NCBI RefSeq assembly: GCF_040797585.1 | Contig: NZ_JBFNEO010000062.1 | Coordinates: 1 to 13,774 of the forward strand | Origin: Clostridium_Z sp040797585 | Lineage (GTDB): Bacteria > Bacillota > Clostridia > Clostridiales > Clostridiaceae | Direction of reading: 5' to 3' | DNA: 13,774 nucleotides | In this document: piece by piece, positions 6,252 through 13,739 of the stretch | Layout: every line of letters begins with the position of its first letter | Numbering within the stretch: position 1 is the first letter of the stretch | The notes under the pieces: generated by a model | The model's input: the letters and a program-made list of their open reading frames with translations, nothing else | What the model was told of the DNA's origin: nothing | Database searches by the model: none | Translations under genes and position numbers: made by a program

Positions 6252-7313
6252 TTATAAAATATCCACTATATTTAGGCTTTTTTCTACCTTTAAGTCAATA
6301 AATTCATCTTTTACACTAACTAGAGGATGAGTAATATCAATAGGATCTATTTTTATTATTTTTGCCTTTGAACCATCACTTAACAATGCGATCTCACCTG
6401 TATAGTAGTCGCACATGTTATTTATAAAAACATTTGCAAGCTTCATATCTAGTTTTTTATAAGAATCTTCTTTAATAACCTCTAAAGCTTTTAATGGAGA
6501 TTCTTTAGCTCTATAGCATCTATTGGATGTCATAGAGTCAAAAATATCCGCTATAGCGATTATACGAGAAAACATAGGGATTTTATTATCCTTCAATCCT
6601 AAAGGATAGCCGGAGCCATCTAATCTTTCATGATGAAGGAGAATAGCTTGACCTACAGAGGGGTCTAAAAATTGTATATTTTTAACTAAGTCATATCCCT
6701 TAATTGGGTGAGATTTTATTAAGGTCTTTTCTTTAGTTGTAAGAGGGCCAGATTTGTATAATATGCTTTCAGGCATTTTACTTTTTCCTATATCATGAAG
6801 AAATCCTGAATATATTAAAAGTAGAGATTCTCTTTGAGATAATTCTAACCATTTAGCCATGAGAGCACTTAAAACAGCAACATTGACAAGATGTCTATAT
6901 TCATAATAATTTTCTCTACGATCTTCTGTTATATTTTTAATGATAAGACCTGTATGTTTAAGGTTAGATAGTAAATCTTCTGATATAGAACGAACTTCAG
7001 CAAGATTTATCTTAGAGGTATTTTTTACTGAATCAAACATTTCTTTAGCTTTTATAGAAACAGTTTTTAAAGTCTTTTCTGTAATTTTATAATCATCTGA
7101 GGCTTTAGATGATATGGCCTCATTTTCTAATTCATCAACTTCATCAAATATATATATATCCGAAAGGTTATAAAGAGTCTTTATTTTATTTATGATTTTT
7201 TCATTAAGGACAATACCTTCTCCTACAATCTTTACATCATTTAAATAGATATCTTTTGCAAGAGTCATCCCGGGTTCTAGACTATACGGTGTTATTTTAT
7301 TCGATTTTCTCAT
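6252..7313 (-). CDS. HD-GYP domain protein, predicted cyclic-di-GMP phosphodiesterase
   Basis: This 353-residue protein should hydrolyse cyclic-di-GMP, a second messenger controlling motility, adhesion and sporulation. The N-terminal part (about 1 to 110) has the start LEPGMTLAKDIYLNDVKIV often found before HD-GYP domains and no membrane segment, so it is probably cytosolic. The catalytic domain is complete: metal-binding HDIGK with His173 and Asp174, HHERLDGSGYP at 227 to 237 with the diagnostic GYP, and ADIFDSMTSNRCYR further on. No GGDEF, receiver or PAS domain is attached, so the input signal must come through the N-terminal part or by regulation of its amount. A start at ATG follows AAAGGA at somewhat long spacing. 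The gene is divergent from purR and directly upstream of murC on the same strand. Confidence 0.88.
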   Translation of the reverse strand: MRKSNKITPYSLEPGMTLAKDIYLNDVKIVGEGIVLNEKIINKIKTLYNLSDIYIFDEVDELENEAISSKASDDYKITEKTLKTVSIKAKEMFDSVKNTSKINLAEVRSISEDLLSNLKHTGLIIKNITEDRRENYYEYRHLVNVAVLSALMAKWLELSQRESLLLIYSGFLHDIGKSKMPESILYKSGPLTTKEKTLIKSHPIKGYDLVKNIQFLDPSVGQAILLHHERLDGSGYPLGLKDNKIPMFSRIIAIADIFDSMTSNRCYRAKESPLKALEVIKEDSYKKLDMKLANVFINNMCDYYTGEIALLSDGSKAKIIKIDPIDITHPLVSVKDEFIDLKVEKSLNIVDIL

Positions 7314-7355
7314 TTAGGTTGCAGTCCTTTCATTGATTAATTTAAAAATTTCATA

Positions 7356-7384
7356 ACTATATTTTACCATATGGTATGTGAAAA
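7356..7384 (-). promoter_or_regulatory. Candidate promoter of the HD-GYP gene
   Basis: On the minus strand TTTTCA (7379-7384) and TATAGT (7356-7361) are separated by exactly 17 nt. The -10 matches five of six positions and the -35 four of six. It lies about 45 nt before the HD-GYP start codon. The spacer contains a 12-bp palindrome. Confidence 0.45.
7365..7376. promoter_or_regulatory. Perfect 12-bp palindrome TACCATATGGTA, possible operator
   Basis: The sequence TACCATATGGTA is its own reverse complement and sits wholly inside the spacer of the predicted HD-GYP promoter, where a bound dimeric repressor would block RNA polymerase. It stands out because it has more G and C than its surroundings. 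The protein that might bind it is unknown. Confidence 0.4.
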
Positions 7385-7541
7385 ATGTTACAAATCCTAT
7401 ACTTGTTATCGTTTACTTAATTCTTTTAGTTAATATATTATTAGTAAAATTAAAATAGTATCATAAATACAGTGATATAATGGAAAATATATTAATTGAA
7501 TAGGTTTTTAAAATATAATTAAAACTAAAGAAGTAACTTAC

Positions 7542-7570
7542 TTGATATTAGGTTTAATATAGAATACAAT
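7542..7570 (+). promoter_or_regulatory. Sigma-A-type promoter of purR
   Basis: TTGATA (7542-7547) and TACAAT (7565-7570) are spaced by 17 nt, each one mismatch from consensus. The predicted start near 7577 leaves about 67 nt to the preferred purR start codon. Confidence 0.7.
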
Positions 7571-7643
7571 AAAACATGAATAATCCACAATAAATTAATA
7601 GGGATAATTCGTAATTATGTTAAATTTTTTAGTAGGTGATATT

Positions 7644-8459
7644 ATGGAGAAGTTTTCAAGAAATAGCAGGGTAGTTGCTATAACAAAAATTCTTTCCGAA
7701 AACCCTAATAAGGTTGTTAGTCTTAATGTATTTTCTGAATTATTAAATGCTGCTAAATCTACAGTTAGTGAAGATATAGTAATAGTTAGAGAAATTTTAG
7801 AAAAGCTTTCACTTGGAAAGGTTCAAACAGTATCAGGGGCAGCTGGAGGAATAAAGTTTATACCAAATATGAGTGAAGATTTAAAGCTTAAATTTGCAGA
7901 AGATATATGCAAGTTATTAATGGAAAAAGAAAGAATAATTCCAGGTAATTTTGTTTATATGACGGATGTTATGTACAGTCCAGAGTTCATAAAAAAAGCT
8001 GGACTTATGTTATCTACCTTTTTTACTCATAAGGATATAGACTACGTTATGACTGTTGAAACTAAGGGTATTCCTCTTGCTTATGAAGTGGCTAGGAACT
8101 TAGGGGTAGAACTTATAATAGTAAGAAGAGATAGTAAAGTTACAGAAGGATCTACTGTTACTATAAATTATGTGACTGGATCTAGTGGAAATATTCAAAA
8201 CATGTGCTTAGCTAAAAGATCTATAAAAAGAGGATGTAATTGTCTATACATAGATGACTTCATGAGATCAGGTGGAACGGCTCTTGGGATTAAGGACCTT
8301 TTAAAGGAATTCGATAGCAATTTAGTTGGTATGGGAGTACTTATAGATGATTATACAGTGAATGAAAAATTAGTAGATGGATATTATTCTATAATAGATT
8401 TTAAGGGTGTAGTTAAAGGAGAGGCGGAGTTCACAGTATCGAAATGTTTTAAAAGATAA
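7644..8459 (+). CDS. purR: Purine operon regulator PurR (Bacillus type)
   Basis: This DNA-binding regulator of purine genes responds to PRPP. It is unrelated to the LacI-type PurR of enteric bacteria. With the start chosen here it has 271 residues. The first 75 or so form the winged-helix DNA-binding domain (MEKFSRNSRVVAITKIL onward) and the rest a phosphoribosyltransferase-like domain. The PRPP-binding motif is YIDDFMRSGGTALG at 202 to 215, with the two acidic residues Asp204 and Asp205. I prefer the ATG at 7644, preceded by AGTAGGTGAT, because family members begin at this MEKF-type sequence; an in-frame ATG at 7617 lacks a good ribosome-binding site. In Bacillus PurR represses when PRPP is low. 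The gene for PRPP synthase lies 2 kb downstream. No yabJ homologue follows, unlike in B. subtilis. Confidence 0.93.
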   Translation: MEKFSRNSRVVAITKILSENPNKVVSLNVFSELLNAAKSTVSEDIVIVREILEKLSLGKVQTVSGAAGGIKFIPNMSEDLKLKFAEDICKLLMEKERIIPGNFVYMTDVMYSPEFIKKAGLMLSTFFTHKDIDYVMTVETKGIPLAYEVARNLGVELIIVRRDSKVTEGSTVTINYVTGSSGNIQNMCLAKRSIKRGCNCLYIDDFMRSGGTALGIKDLLKEFDSNLVGMGVLIDDYTVNEKLVDGYYSIIDFKGVVKGEAEFTVSKCFKR

Positions 8460-8485
8460 AATTTTCTAAAAATTTCATTAAAAAA

Positions 8486-8514
8486 GAAGGAAATCACATT
8501 TTCATAGAGAATAT
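8486..8514 (+). promoter_or_regulatory. Sigma-H promoter of spoVG
   Basis: GAAGGAAAT (8486-8494) fits the sigma-H -35 consensus RnAGGAWWW at every position. AGAGAATAT (8506-8514) fits the -10 consensus RnnGAATWW, with an 11-nt spacer as usual for this sigma factor. It lies just before spoVG, whose Bacillus homologue is a classic sigma-H target, so early-sporulation control is very likely conserved. The transcription start should be near 8520. Confidence 0.82.
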
Positions 8515-8548
8515 TATTCAGTAAAGCATCTTGGAGGTGAGGTTTCAA

Positions 8549-8836
8549 ATGCAAATAACCGATGTTAGAATTAGAAAAATATCTTCAGAAGGCAAGATGA
8601 AAGCTATTGTATCTGTTACCTTTAATAATGACTTTGTTGTACATGACATAAAAGTTATTGAGGGTCAGAATGGACTATTTATAGCAATGCCTAGTAGAAA
8701 GACTCCAGACGGAGAATTCAAGGATATTGCCCATCCTATCAACACTGAAACAAGAGAGAAAATTCAAAAGGCAATTTTTGATGAGTATGAAAAAGTTAAA
8801 AATGAAGAGCCAGAAGATAAAGAAAATATAGAGTAA
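8549..8836 (+). CDS. spoVG: Septation and sporulation regulator SpoVG
   Basis: SpoVG is a small nucleic-acid-binding regulator that affects septation, sporulation and, in several Firmicutes, virulence and capsule genes. The protein has 95 residues, the usual length. It shows the family core MQITDVRIRKISSEGKMKAI at the N terminus and GLFIAMPSRKTPDGEFKDI around residues 50 to 68, followed by an acidic, probably disordered tail ending in PEDKENIE. The start ATG at 8549 follows TTGGAGGTGA; an in-frame TTG at 8531 is part of that ribosome-binding site and is not the start. A sigma-H promoter lies 35 nt upstream and a terminator 5 nt downstream, so it can be expressed as a single-gene unit besides read-through from purR. 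Confidence 0.95.
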   Translation: MQITDVRIRKISSEGKMKAIVSVTFNNDFVVHDIKVIEGQNGLFIAMPSRKTPDGEFKDIAHPINTETREKIQKAIFDEYEKVKNEEPEDKENIE

Positions 8837-8840
8837 TGCG

Positions 8841-8876
8841 ATAAAAAGGAGTAGATATAGCTCCTTTTTATTTTTT
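8841..8876 (+). terminator. Intrinsic terminator after spoVG
   Basis: ATAAAAAGGAG (8841-8851) pairs perfectly with CTCCTTTTTAT (8861-8871) around a 9-nt loop and runs into six Ts. It separates the purR-spoVG unit from glmU. Confidence 0.85.
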
Positions 8877-8909
8877 GCATTAATTCAAATATATATAGCA
8901 ATACTAAGG

Positions 8910-8938
8910 TTGAAAAAGAAGTTTATATAAAATATAAT
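8910..8938 (+). promoter_or_regulatory. Sigma-A-type promoter of glmU-prs
   Basis: TTGAAA (8910-8915) and a perfect TATAAT (8933-8938) are separated by 17 nt. The site follows the spoVG terminator and lies about 70 nt before the predicted ribosome-binding site of glmU. Confidence 0.72.
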
Positions 8939-9015
8939 ATAAGTTGTGCAATATTTTTATTGTAATAGGAAATAGTATACTCTATTTAAATAAAAAGGTT
9001 TAAAGAGGTGCAAAT

Positions 9016-10386
9016 ATGATCAAATGTGCTATTGTATTAGCAGCAGGTGAAGGAAAAAGGATGAAATCTACCACGCCGAAAGTTTTACATAAGGTATGTG
9101 GAAAAGAAATGGTTAATCATGTGATAGATACCATGAGAAAAGCACATATAGATGATGTGAATGTAATAGTTGGAAAAGGCGCAGACAAGGTAAAAGATGG
9201 TACAAGGTCTAGGGAAGTTAGTTATTCCTTTCAAGATAAGCAATTAGGAACAGGACACGCTATTATGTGTTCTAAAGAGTTCTTAAAAGATAAGAAAGGT
9301 GTAGTAGCTGTATTTGCTGGAGATGCACCTTTAATAGAAGCATCCACAGTAGAGAGGTTACTAGAACTTCATATTAAAGAAGGATTTAAAGCTACTATAT
9401 TAACTTCTATAGTAGATAATCCAACAGGCTATGGAAGAATAGTTAGAAATGAAAATAATAATGTTGAAAAGATTGTAGAGCATAAGGATTGTTCAGAAAA
9501 TGAATTAAGGATAAATGAAATAAATTCAGCTATTTATTGCTTTGATATAGAAAGTCTTCTAAGTAGCCTGGATAAATTAAATAATAACAATGCTCAGGGG
9601 GAGTACTACCTTACAGATGTAATAGGAATATTAAAGGATTCAGGACATAAGGTAGGAGCTATGGCTATAGATTTTGAAGAAACTATAGGAATAAATTCAA
9701 GAGTGCAACTTTCAGAAGCTGAAAGATTATTAAGACATAGAATTAATAAAATACATATGGAAAATGGTGTTACATTAATAGATCCAAGTTCTACTTATAT
9801 AGGTGTAGATGTGGAAATAGGATGTGATACTATAATATATCCTAACAATATAATAGAGGGTAAAACTATTATAAAGGAAGGATGCATAATATATGGTAAT
9901 TCAAGAATAAGTGATAGCACAATAGAAAATAATGTTACAGTGCAGAATTCTGTTATTTTAGATAGTAAGGTTGGAGAAGGTACCACTGTAGGACCATTTG
10001 CATACATAAGACCTGAAAGCACTATTGGAAATAACGTTAAAATAGGTGATTTTGTTGAGATAAAAAAATCTATTATAGGAGACAACACTAAGGTATCTCA
10101 TCTTACCTATATAGGAGATGCAGAAGTTGGAAGTAGTTGTAACTTCGGCTGTGGAACAGTTGTTGTAAACTATGATGGGAAAAATAAAAATAAAACTATA
10201 GTAGGGGATAATGCTTTTATTGGATGTAATTCAAACCTTGTATCCCCAGTAAAGATTGAAAGCAATAGCTATGTAGCAGCAGGATCTACTATAACTAGTG
10301 AAGTTCCAGAAGGAAGTCTTGCAGTAGCTAGAGCTAAACAGGTTAACATTAAAGGATGGGTAGAAAAAAAAGGATTTAATAAATAA
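9016..10386 (+). CDS. glmU: Bifunctional GlmU: GlcN-1-P acetyltransferase and GlcNAc-1-P uridylyltransferase
   Basis: GlmU makes UDP-GlcNAc from glucosamine-1-phosphate, acetyl-CoA and UTP in the cytoplasm, feeding peptidoglycan and other cell-wall polymers. The N-terminal uridylyltransferase domain (about 1 to 230) shows LAAGEGKRM at 8 to 16, with PKVLHKV next, QLGTGHAI and AGDAPLI. The C-terminal domain (about 250 to 440) is a left-handed beta helix built of hexapeptide repeats such as VGPFAYIRPESTIGNNVKIG. The acetyltransferase catalytic His362 is seen in VSHLTYIGD. At 456 residues the protein is complete. The start ATG follows AGAGGTG. prs follows 44 nt later with no terminator between, so the two share a transcript as in Bacillus. 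Confidence 0.97.
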   Translation: MIKCAIVLAAGEGKRMKSTTPKVLHKVCGKEMVNHVIDTMRKAHIDDVNVIVGKGADKVKDGTRSREVSYSFQDKQLGTGHAIMCSKEFLKDKKGVVAVFAGDAPLIEASTVERLLELHIKEGFKATILTSIVDNPTGYGRIVRNENNNVEKIVEHKDCSENELRINEINSAIYCFDIESLLSSLDKLNNNNAQGEYYLTDVIGILKDSGHKVGAMAIDFEETIGINSRVQLSEAERLLRHRINKIHMENGVTLIDPSSTYIGVDVEIGCDTIIYPNNIIEGKTIIKEGCIIYGNSRISDSTIENNVTVQNSVILDSKVGEGTTVGPFAYIRPESTIGNNVKIGDFVEIKKSIIGDNTKVSHLTYIGDAEVGSSCNFGCGTVVVNYDGKNKNKTIVGDNAFIGCNSNLVSPVKIESNSYVAAGSTITSEVPEGSLAVARAKQVNIKGWVEKKGFNK

Positions 10387-10430
10387 ACCTTTAGCCAAAG
10401 ACAAACAAAATTTAAGGAGGTCTTCATACA

Positions 10431-11390
10431 ATGATAAGCCATGGCAAAAACATAAAAATATTTACAGGAAATTCACACCCAAAGCTAGCTGAAGATATAG
10501 CTAATATATTAGGTGTAGAAGTTGGTGGAGCTGATATAGGAACATTTAGTGATGGAGAGATATCAGTAAATATTAAGGAAACTGTAAGAGGAGCTGATGT
10601 TTTCGTAGTTCAATCTACTAATTCACCAGTAAACAATAACTTAATGGAATTATTAATAATGATTGATGCATTTAAGAGAGCTTCTGCAGGACGTATAACT
10701 GCAGTTATGCCTTACTATGGATATGCAAGACAAGATAGAAAAGCTAAGTCAAGAGATCCAATAACAGCGAAGCTTGTTGCTGATCTTTTAACAACAGCAG
10801 GAGCGGATAGAGTTCTTACAATGGACTTACATGCAGCTCAAATACAAGGATACTTTAATATACCAGTAGATCATTTAATGGGAGTATCAATTTTAGGAAA
10901 GCATTTTGTAGAAAAAGGTTTTGCAGATAGAGATGATGTGGTTGTTGTATCTCCAGACCTTGGAAGTGTTACAAGAGCAAGAAAATTTGCAGATAGATTA
11001 CATGCTCCTATAGCTATAATAGACAAGAGAAGACCAAAGGCTAATGTTTCTGAAATAATGAACATAATAGGAGACATAAGAGGCAAGGCTTGTATATTAA
11101 TAGATGATATGATAGACACTGCAGGTACAATAGCAAATGCTGCTAATGCTCTTATAGATTTAGGAGCTACAGAAGTTTATGCTTGCTGTACTCATGGGGT
11201 TTTATCAGGACCAGCATTTGAAAGAATAAATGATTCAGCTATCAAAGAACTTGTAATGCTTAATACTATAGATCTTCCAGAAAGAGGAGATCTTGAAAAA
11301 TTCAAGTCATTATCGGTAGCACCTATGTTTGCTGAAGCTATAAGAAGAATATATGATGATGTGCCATTAAGTAAATTATTTGAAGATTAA
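10431..11390 (+). CDS. prs: Ribose-phosphate pyrophosphokinase (PRPP synthase)
   Basis: Prs transfers pyrophosphate from ATP to ribose-5-phosphate, giving PRPP for purine, pyrimidine, histidine and NAD synthesis. The 319-residue protein has the class I features: FSDGEISVNIKETVRGADVF near residue 39, the ATP-binding flexible loop YARQDRKAKSRDPITAK around 98 to 114, the metal-binding DLHAAQIQGYF, and the PRPP loop IDDMIDTAGT at 224 to 233. The start has a strong ribosome-binding site, AAGGAGGTC. It is last in the glmU-prs unit and is followed by a terminator. Its product is the effector sensed by PurR, encoded upstream. Confidence 0.97.
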   Translation: MISHGKNIKIFTGNSHPKLAEDIANILGVEVGGADIGTFSDGEISVNIKETVRGADVFVVQSTNSPVNNNLMELLIMIDAFKRASAGRITAVMPYYGYARQDRKAKSRDPITAKLVADLLTTAGADRVLTMDLHAAQIQGYFNIPVDHLMGVSILGKHFVEKGFADRDDVVVVSPDLGSVTRARKFADRLHAPIAIIDKRRPKANVSEIMNIIGDIRGKACILIDDMIDTAGTIANAANALIDLGATEVYACCTHGVLSGPAFERINDSAIKELVMLNTIDLPERGDLEKFKSLSVAPMFAEAIRRIYDDVPLSKLFED

Positions 11391-11411
11391 TAAATAAAAA
11401 ATATATATTAA

Positions 11412-11474
11412 AAAGGGGATGTATCAAAACTTTATGTATACAGCATTAATTTTGATATATTCCCTTTGTTTTTT
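11412..11474 (+). terminator. Long-stem terminator after prs
   Basis: AAAGGGGATGTATCAAAA (11412-11429) pairs with TTTTGATATATTCCCTTT (11450-11467), with two G-U pairs and no bulge, around a loop of about 20 nt. A short T run follows (11469-11474). It ends the glmU-prs unit. The A run before the stem and the T run after it could let it work in both directions. Confidence 0.82.
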
Positions 11475-11614
11475 AAATGATTAAATAATTGTAATAGTTT
11501 CTTCATTATTTCATGGTAAAATAGTTGTAGCATATTTATTAAATTTTTTGAATATTTATTTTTAGTAAATTTTATTTTCTTGGGTAGAATAAAAAATAGA
11601 TGAGGTGATTTTAA

Positions 11615-12301
11615 ATGGAAGGAACCATAGGGAAAATTCTAGTAGTAGATGATGATGAAAACATATGTGAAGTTATAAAAATGTATTTAGAAAGTTCAGG
11701 ATACGATACTAAAACATGCCATGATGGAAAGAAGGCACAAGAAATATTTTTAGAATATAAGCCAGATTTAGTTTTACTAGATATAATGCTTCCATATATG
11801 GATGGAATAGACGTTTTAAAATGGATAAGAAGAGAAGGAGAAACTCCAGTTATAATGGTAACAGCTAAAGGAGATACCTTTGATAAAGTTTTAGGACTTG
11901 AACTTGGTGCAGATGATTATATAGTAAAACCTTTTGAACCAAAGGAACTTTTAGCTAGAATAAAAGCAGTTATGAGAAGATATAATTCAGAGAACTCTGG
12001 TAAAGAAGCTTTAGTATTCTCTGATTTATCAGTTGATGTGAATTCTTATACAGTTGTTTATAAGAATGAGGAAATTAAAATGCCACCTAAGGAATTTGAA
12101 CTTCTTTATTACTTAGCAAGTAATAAGAATAGAGTTTTCACAAGAGAACAACTGCTGTGTGAAGTTTGGGGCTATGATTATCCAGGGGATTCGAGAACAG
12201 TGGATGTCCATATAAAGAGATTAAGAGAAAAACTCCATGGAGGGAATAATTGGCAACTTGAAACTGTATGGGGTGTAGGATATAAATTTGAGGTTAAGTA
12301 A
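11615..12301 (+). CDS. OmpR/PhoB-family response regulator
   Basis: This 228-residue transcription factor has a receiver domain (about 6 to 120) and a winged-helix output domain (about 130 to 228). The receiver has the acidic pocket Asp12 to Asp14, the phosphate-accepting Asp56 in LVLLDIMLP, Thr83 in MVTAKG and Lys105 in IVKPF, all intact. The output domain shows the family hallmarks PPKEFELLYYLASN, REQLLCEVWGYDYPGDSRTVDVHI (in two pieces) and the C-terminal VWGVGYKFE. The ATG is preceded by GATGAGGTGATT. The histidine kinase gene follows after 16 nt, so the two are cotranscribed and form one system. No clear promoter was identified in the 140 nt upstream. The signal and target genes cannot be told from the sequence, so I give no symbol. 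Confidence 0.93.
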   Translation: MEGTIGKILVVDDDENICEVIKMYLESSGYDTKTCHDGKKAQEIFLEYKPDLVLLDIMLPYMDGIDVLKWIRREGETPVIMVTAKGDTFDKVLGLELGADDYIVKPFEPKELLARIKAVMRRYNSENSGKEALVFSDLSVDVNSYTVVYKNEEIKMPPKEFELLYYLASNKNRVFTREQLLCEVWGYDYPGDSRTVDVHIKRLREKLHGGNNWQLETVWGVGYKFEVK

Positions 12302-12317
12302 AAGAGGGTAAATAAAA

Positions 12318-13739
12318 GTGATTAAAAATAGCCTTGTATCAAAAATGATAGTAGTCTTTACAGCCATAATTAGTATTACATTTATAATGATGGCAGCATT
12401 TTTATCTATATGGTTTGAGGGTTACTATTTAAATGAAAGAAAGTCTCAACTTGATAAGGTTGGAAGTAGTATTGCTACTTCTGCTACTAATTACTTATAT
12501 GAAAAGCAAGATTCCTCTTTAAGTAGACTTCAAAGAGAATTAGCCCTTACATCAAACGCTCTTGGAACAAATATTTTACTTGCAGATTCTTATGGATACA
12601 TATATGCAGTATCATCAGAGGAATATAAGGAGTTATTGTTCACAACTTTACCTATAAAGGAAATGGATGAGCTTAGGTTTGGAAATACTATTGAAAAAAA
12701 AGGAAGTTTCTTTGAGCCATTTAATTTTCCTTCCTATATATATTTAAAACCTATATTTAAGGATAATAATTTTAAAGGTGTTATTTTTATGCATACTCCT
12801 TTAAATCTTATAAAAGAGCCATTAAGAAGAGTATATAGCATAATATGGATATGTGCTTTACTGGCAGTGGTTACGACTAGTATATTTATATACTATTTCG
12901 CTCAAAAAATACTAATAGGACCTTTAGCTCATATAAATAATGTAGCCAAAAAGATTTCAAAGGGCGAGGTTGAAAAAAGAGTATTAATAGAGTCAGAGGA
13001 TGAAGTTGGAGAACTTGCAAAATCCTTTAATATTATGGCAGACTCCATTGAAGAGGTAGAGAATACAAGGCGAGAATTTATGTCTAATGTATCTCATGAA
13101 ATAAGATCACCATTAACTTCTATAAAGGGATTCATAGGTGGAATACTGGATGGAGTAATACCTAAGGACAAGGAAAATTATTATTTGACCATAGCTTTTG
13201 AAGAAGTTAAAAGATTATCAAGACTTATAAATGATTTATTAGATTTATCTGCTATGGAATCAGGGAAGTTAAAATTAGTCATATCAGATATAGATATAAA
13301 TGAGCTGATAAGAATATGTGTAATAAAATTTGAGCAAAGGATAAATTCTAAACATTTAAAAGTTAATGTAACTTTTGAGGAAGATCATATGTATGTTCTT
13401 GGAGACAGAGATAGACTAATACAGGTAATTACTAATGTTTTAGATAATGCTATAAAGTACTCTACAGATGGTGGAAATATAAGTATAAAAACAAGAGGTA
13501 GAGGAAACAAAGTTTTAGTATCTATTTACAATGATGGACCAATTATACCAAAGGAGCATATAGGACATATTTGGGAGAGATTCTATAAGGATGATAAATC
13601 AAGAACCTCAAAGATAAGTACAGGACTTGGACTTCCTATAGTTAGAAACATATTAACCCAACTAGGGGAAGATATTTGGGTTGAGAATAAAGGGAAGGAA
13701 AAAGGTGTTTTATTTACCTTTTCTCTTAAAAAATATTAA
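12318..13739 (+). CDS. Membrane sensor histidine kinase, partner of the preceding regulator
   Basis: This 473-residue kinase has a transmembrane segment near residues 8 to 30, an extracytoplasmic sensor region of about 140 residues, and a second transmembrane segment near 172 to 193. A HAMP linker follows (about 194 to 246). The dimerisation and phosphotransfer domain carries His260 in SNVSHEIRSPLTSI. The ATPase domain has the N box NVLDNAIKYS with Asn377, a G1 box in the variant form YNDGPIIP, ERFYKDDKSRT and the G2 box STGLGLPIV. The start is GTG after AAAGAGGG. All catalytic elements are present, so it should phosphorylate the response regulator encoded just upstream. The sensor region is not one I recognise; its position suggests an envelope or extracellular signal. 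Confidence 0.92.
   Translation: MIKNSLVSKMIVVFTAIISITFIMMAAFLSIWFEGYYLNERKSQLDKVGSSIATSATNYLYEKQDSSLSRLQRELALTSNALGTNILLADSYGYIYAVSSEEYKELLFTTLPIKEMDELRFGNTIEKKGSFFEPFNFPSYIYLKPIFKDNNFKGVIFMHTPLNLIKEPLRRVYSIIWICALLAVVTTSIFIYYFAQKILIGPLAHINNVAKKISKGEVEKRVLIESEDEVGELAKSFNIMADSIEEVENTRREFMSNVSHEIRSPLTSIKGFIGGILDGVIPKDKENYYLTIAFEEVKRLSRLINDLLDLSAMESGKLKLVISDIDINELIRICVIKFEQRINSKHLKVNVTFEEDHMYVLGDRDRLIQVITNVLDNAIKYSTDGGNISIKTRGRGNKVLVSIYNDGPIIPKEHIGHIWERFYKDDKSRTSKISTGLGLPIVRNILTQLGEDIWVENKGKEKGVLFTFSLKKY

Larger units (their letters stand above)
7314..7643. other. Divergent intergenic region between the HD-GYP gene and purR
   Basis: This 330-nt AT-rich region holds a leftward promoter candidate with a palindrome in its spacer, and a rightward promoter before purR. 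A second TATAAT at 7476-7481 on the plus strand has no good -35. A possible upstream ATG for PurR exists at 7617. I looked for the PurR-box type inverted CCGAAC/GTTCG repeats known from Bacillus and saw none. I see no RNA gene or riboswitch fold that I can name. Confidence 0.55.

Noticed and set aside
9795..10088. Minus-strand ORF of 97 codons opposite glmU
   Set aside because: It mirrors the hexapeptide-repeat region of glmU; the regular I/L/S/P pattern is the reverse strand of those repeats.
10231..10431. Minus-strand ORF of 66 codons across the glmU-prs junction
   Set aside because: It is antisense to the end of glmU and the prs ribosome-binding site, with no supported start of its own.
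10871..11119. Minus-strand ORF of 82 codons opposite prs
   Set aside because: It lies within the conserved prs coding region and has no ribosome-binding site or domain.
11412..11474. The long inverted repeat after prs as a miniature transposable element
   Set aside because: It is short, has a T run at its end, lies just after a stop codon and shows no target duplication, so a terminator explains it.
11489..11590. Promoter boxes before the response regulator (TTGTAA with TAAAAT; TAGAAT at 11585)
   Set aside because: The spacings are wrong (about 22 nt) or the -35 matches only three of six bases, so no promoter is called there.
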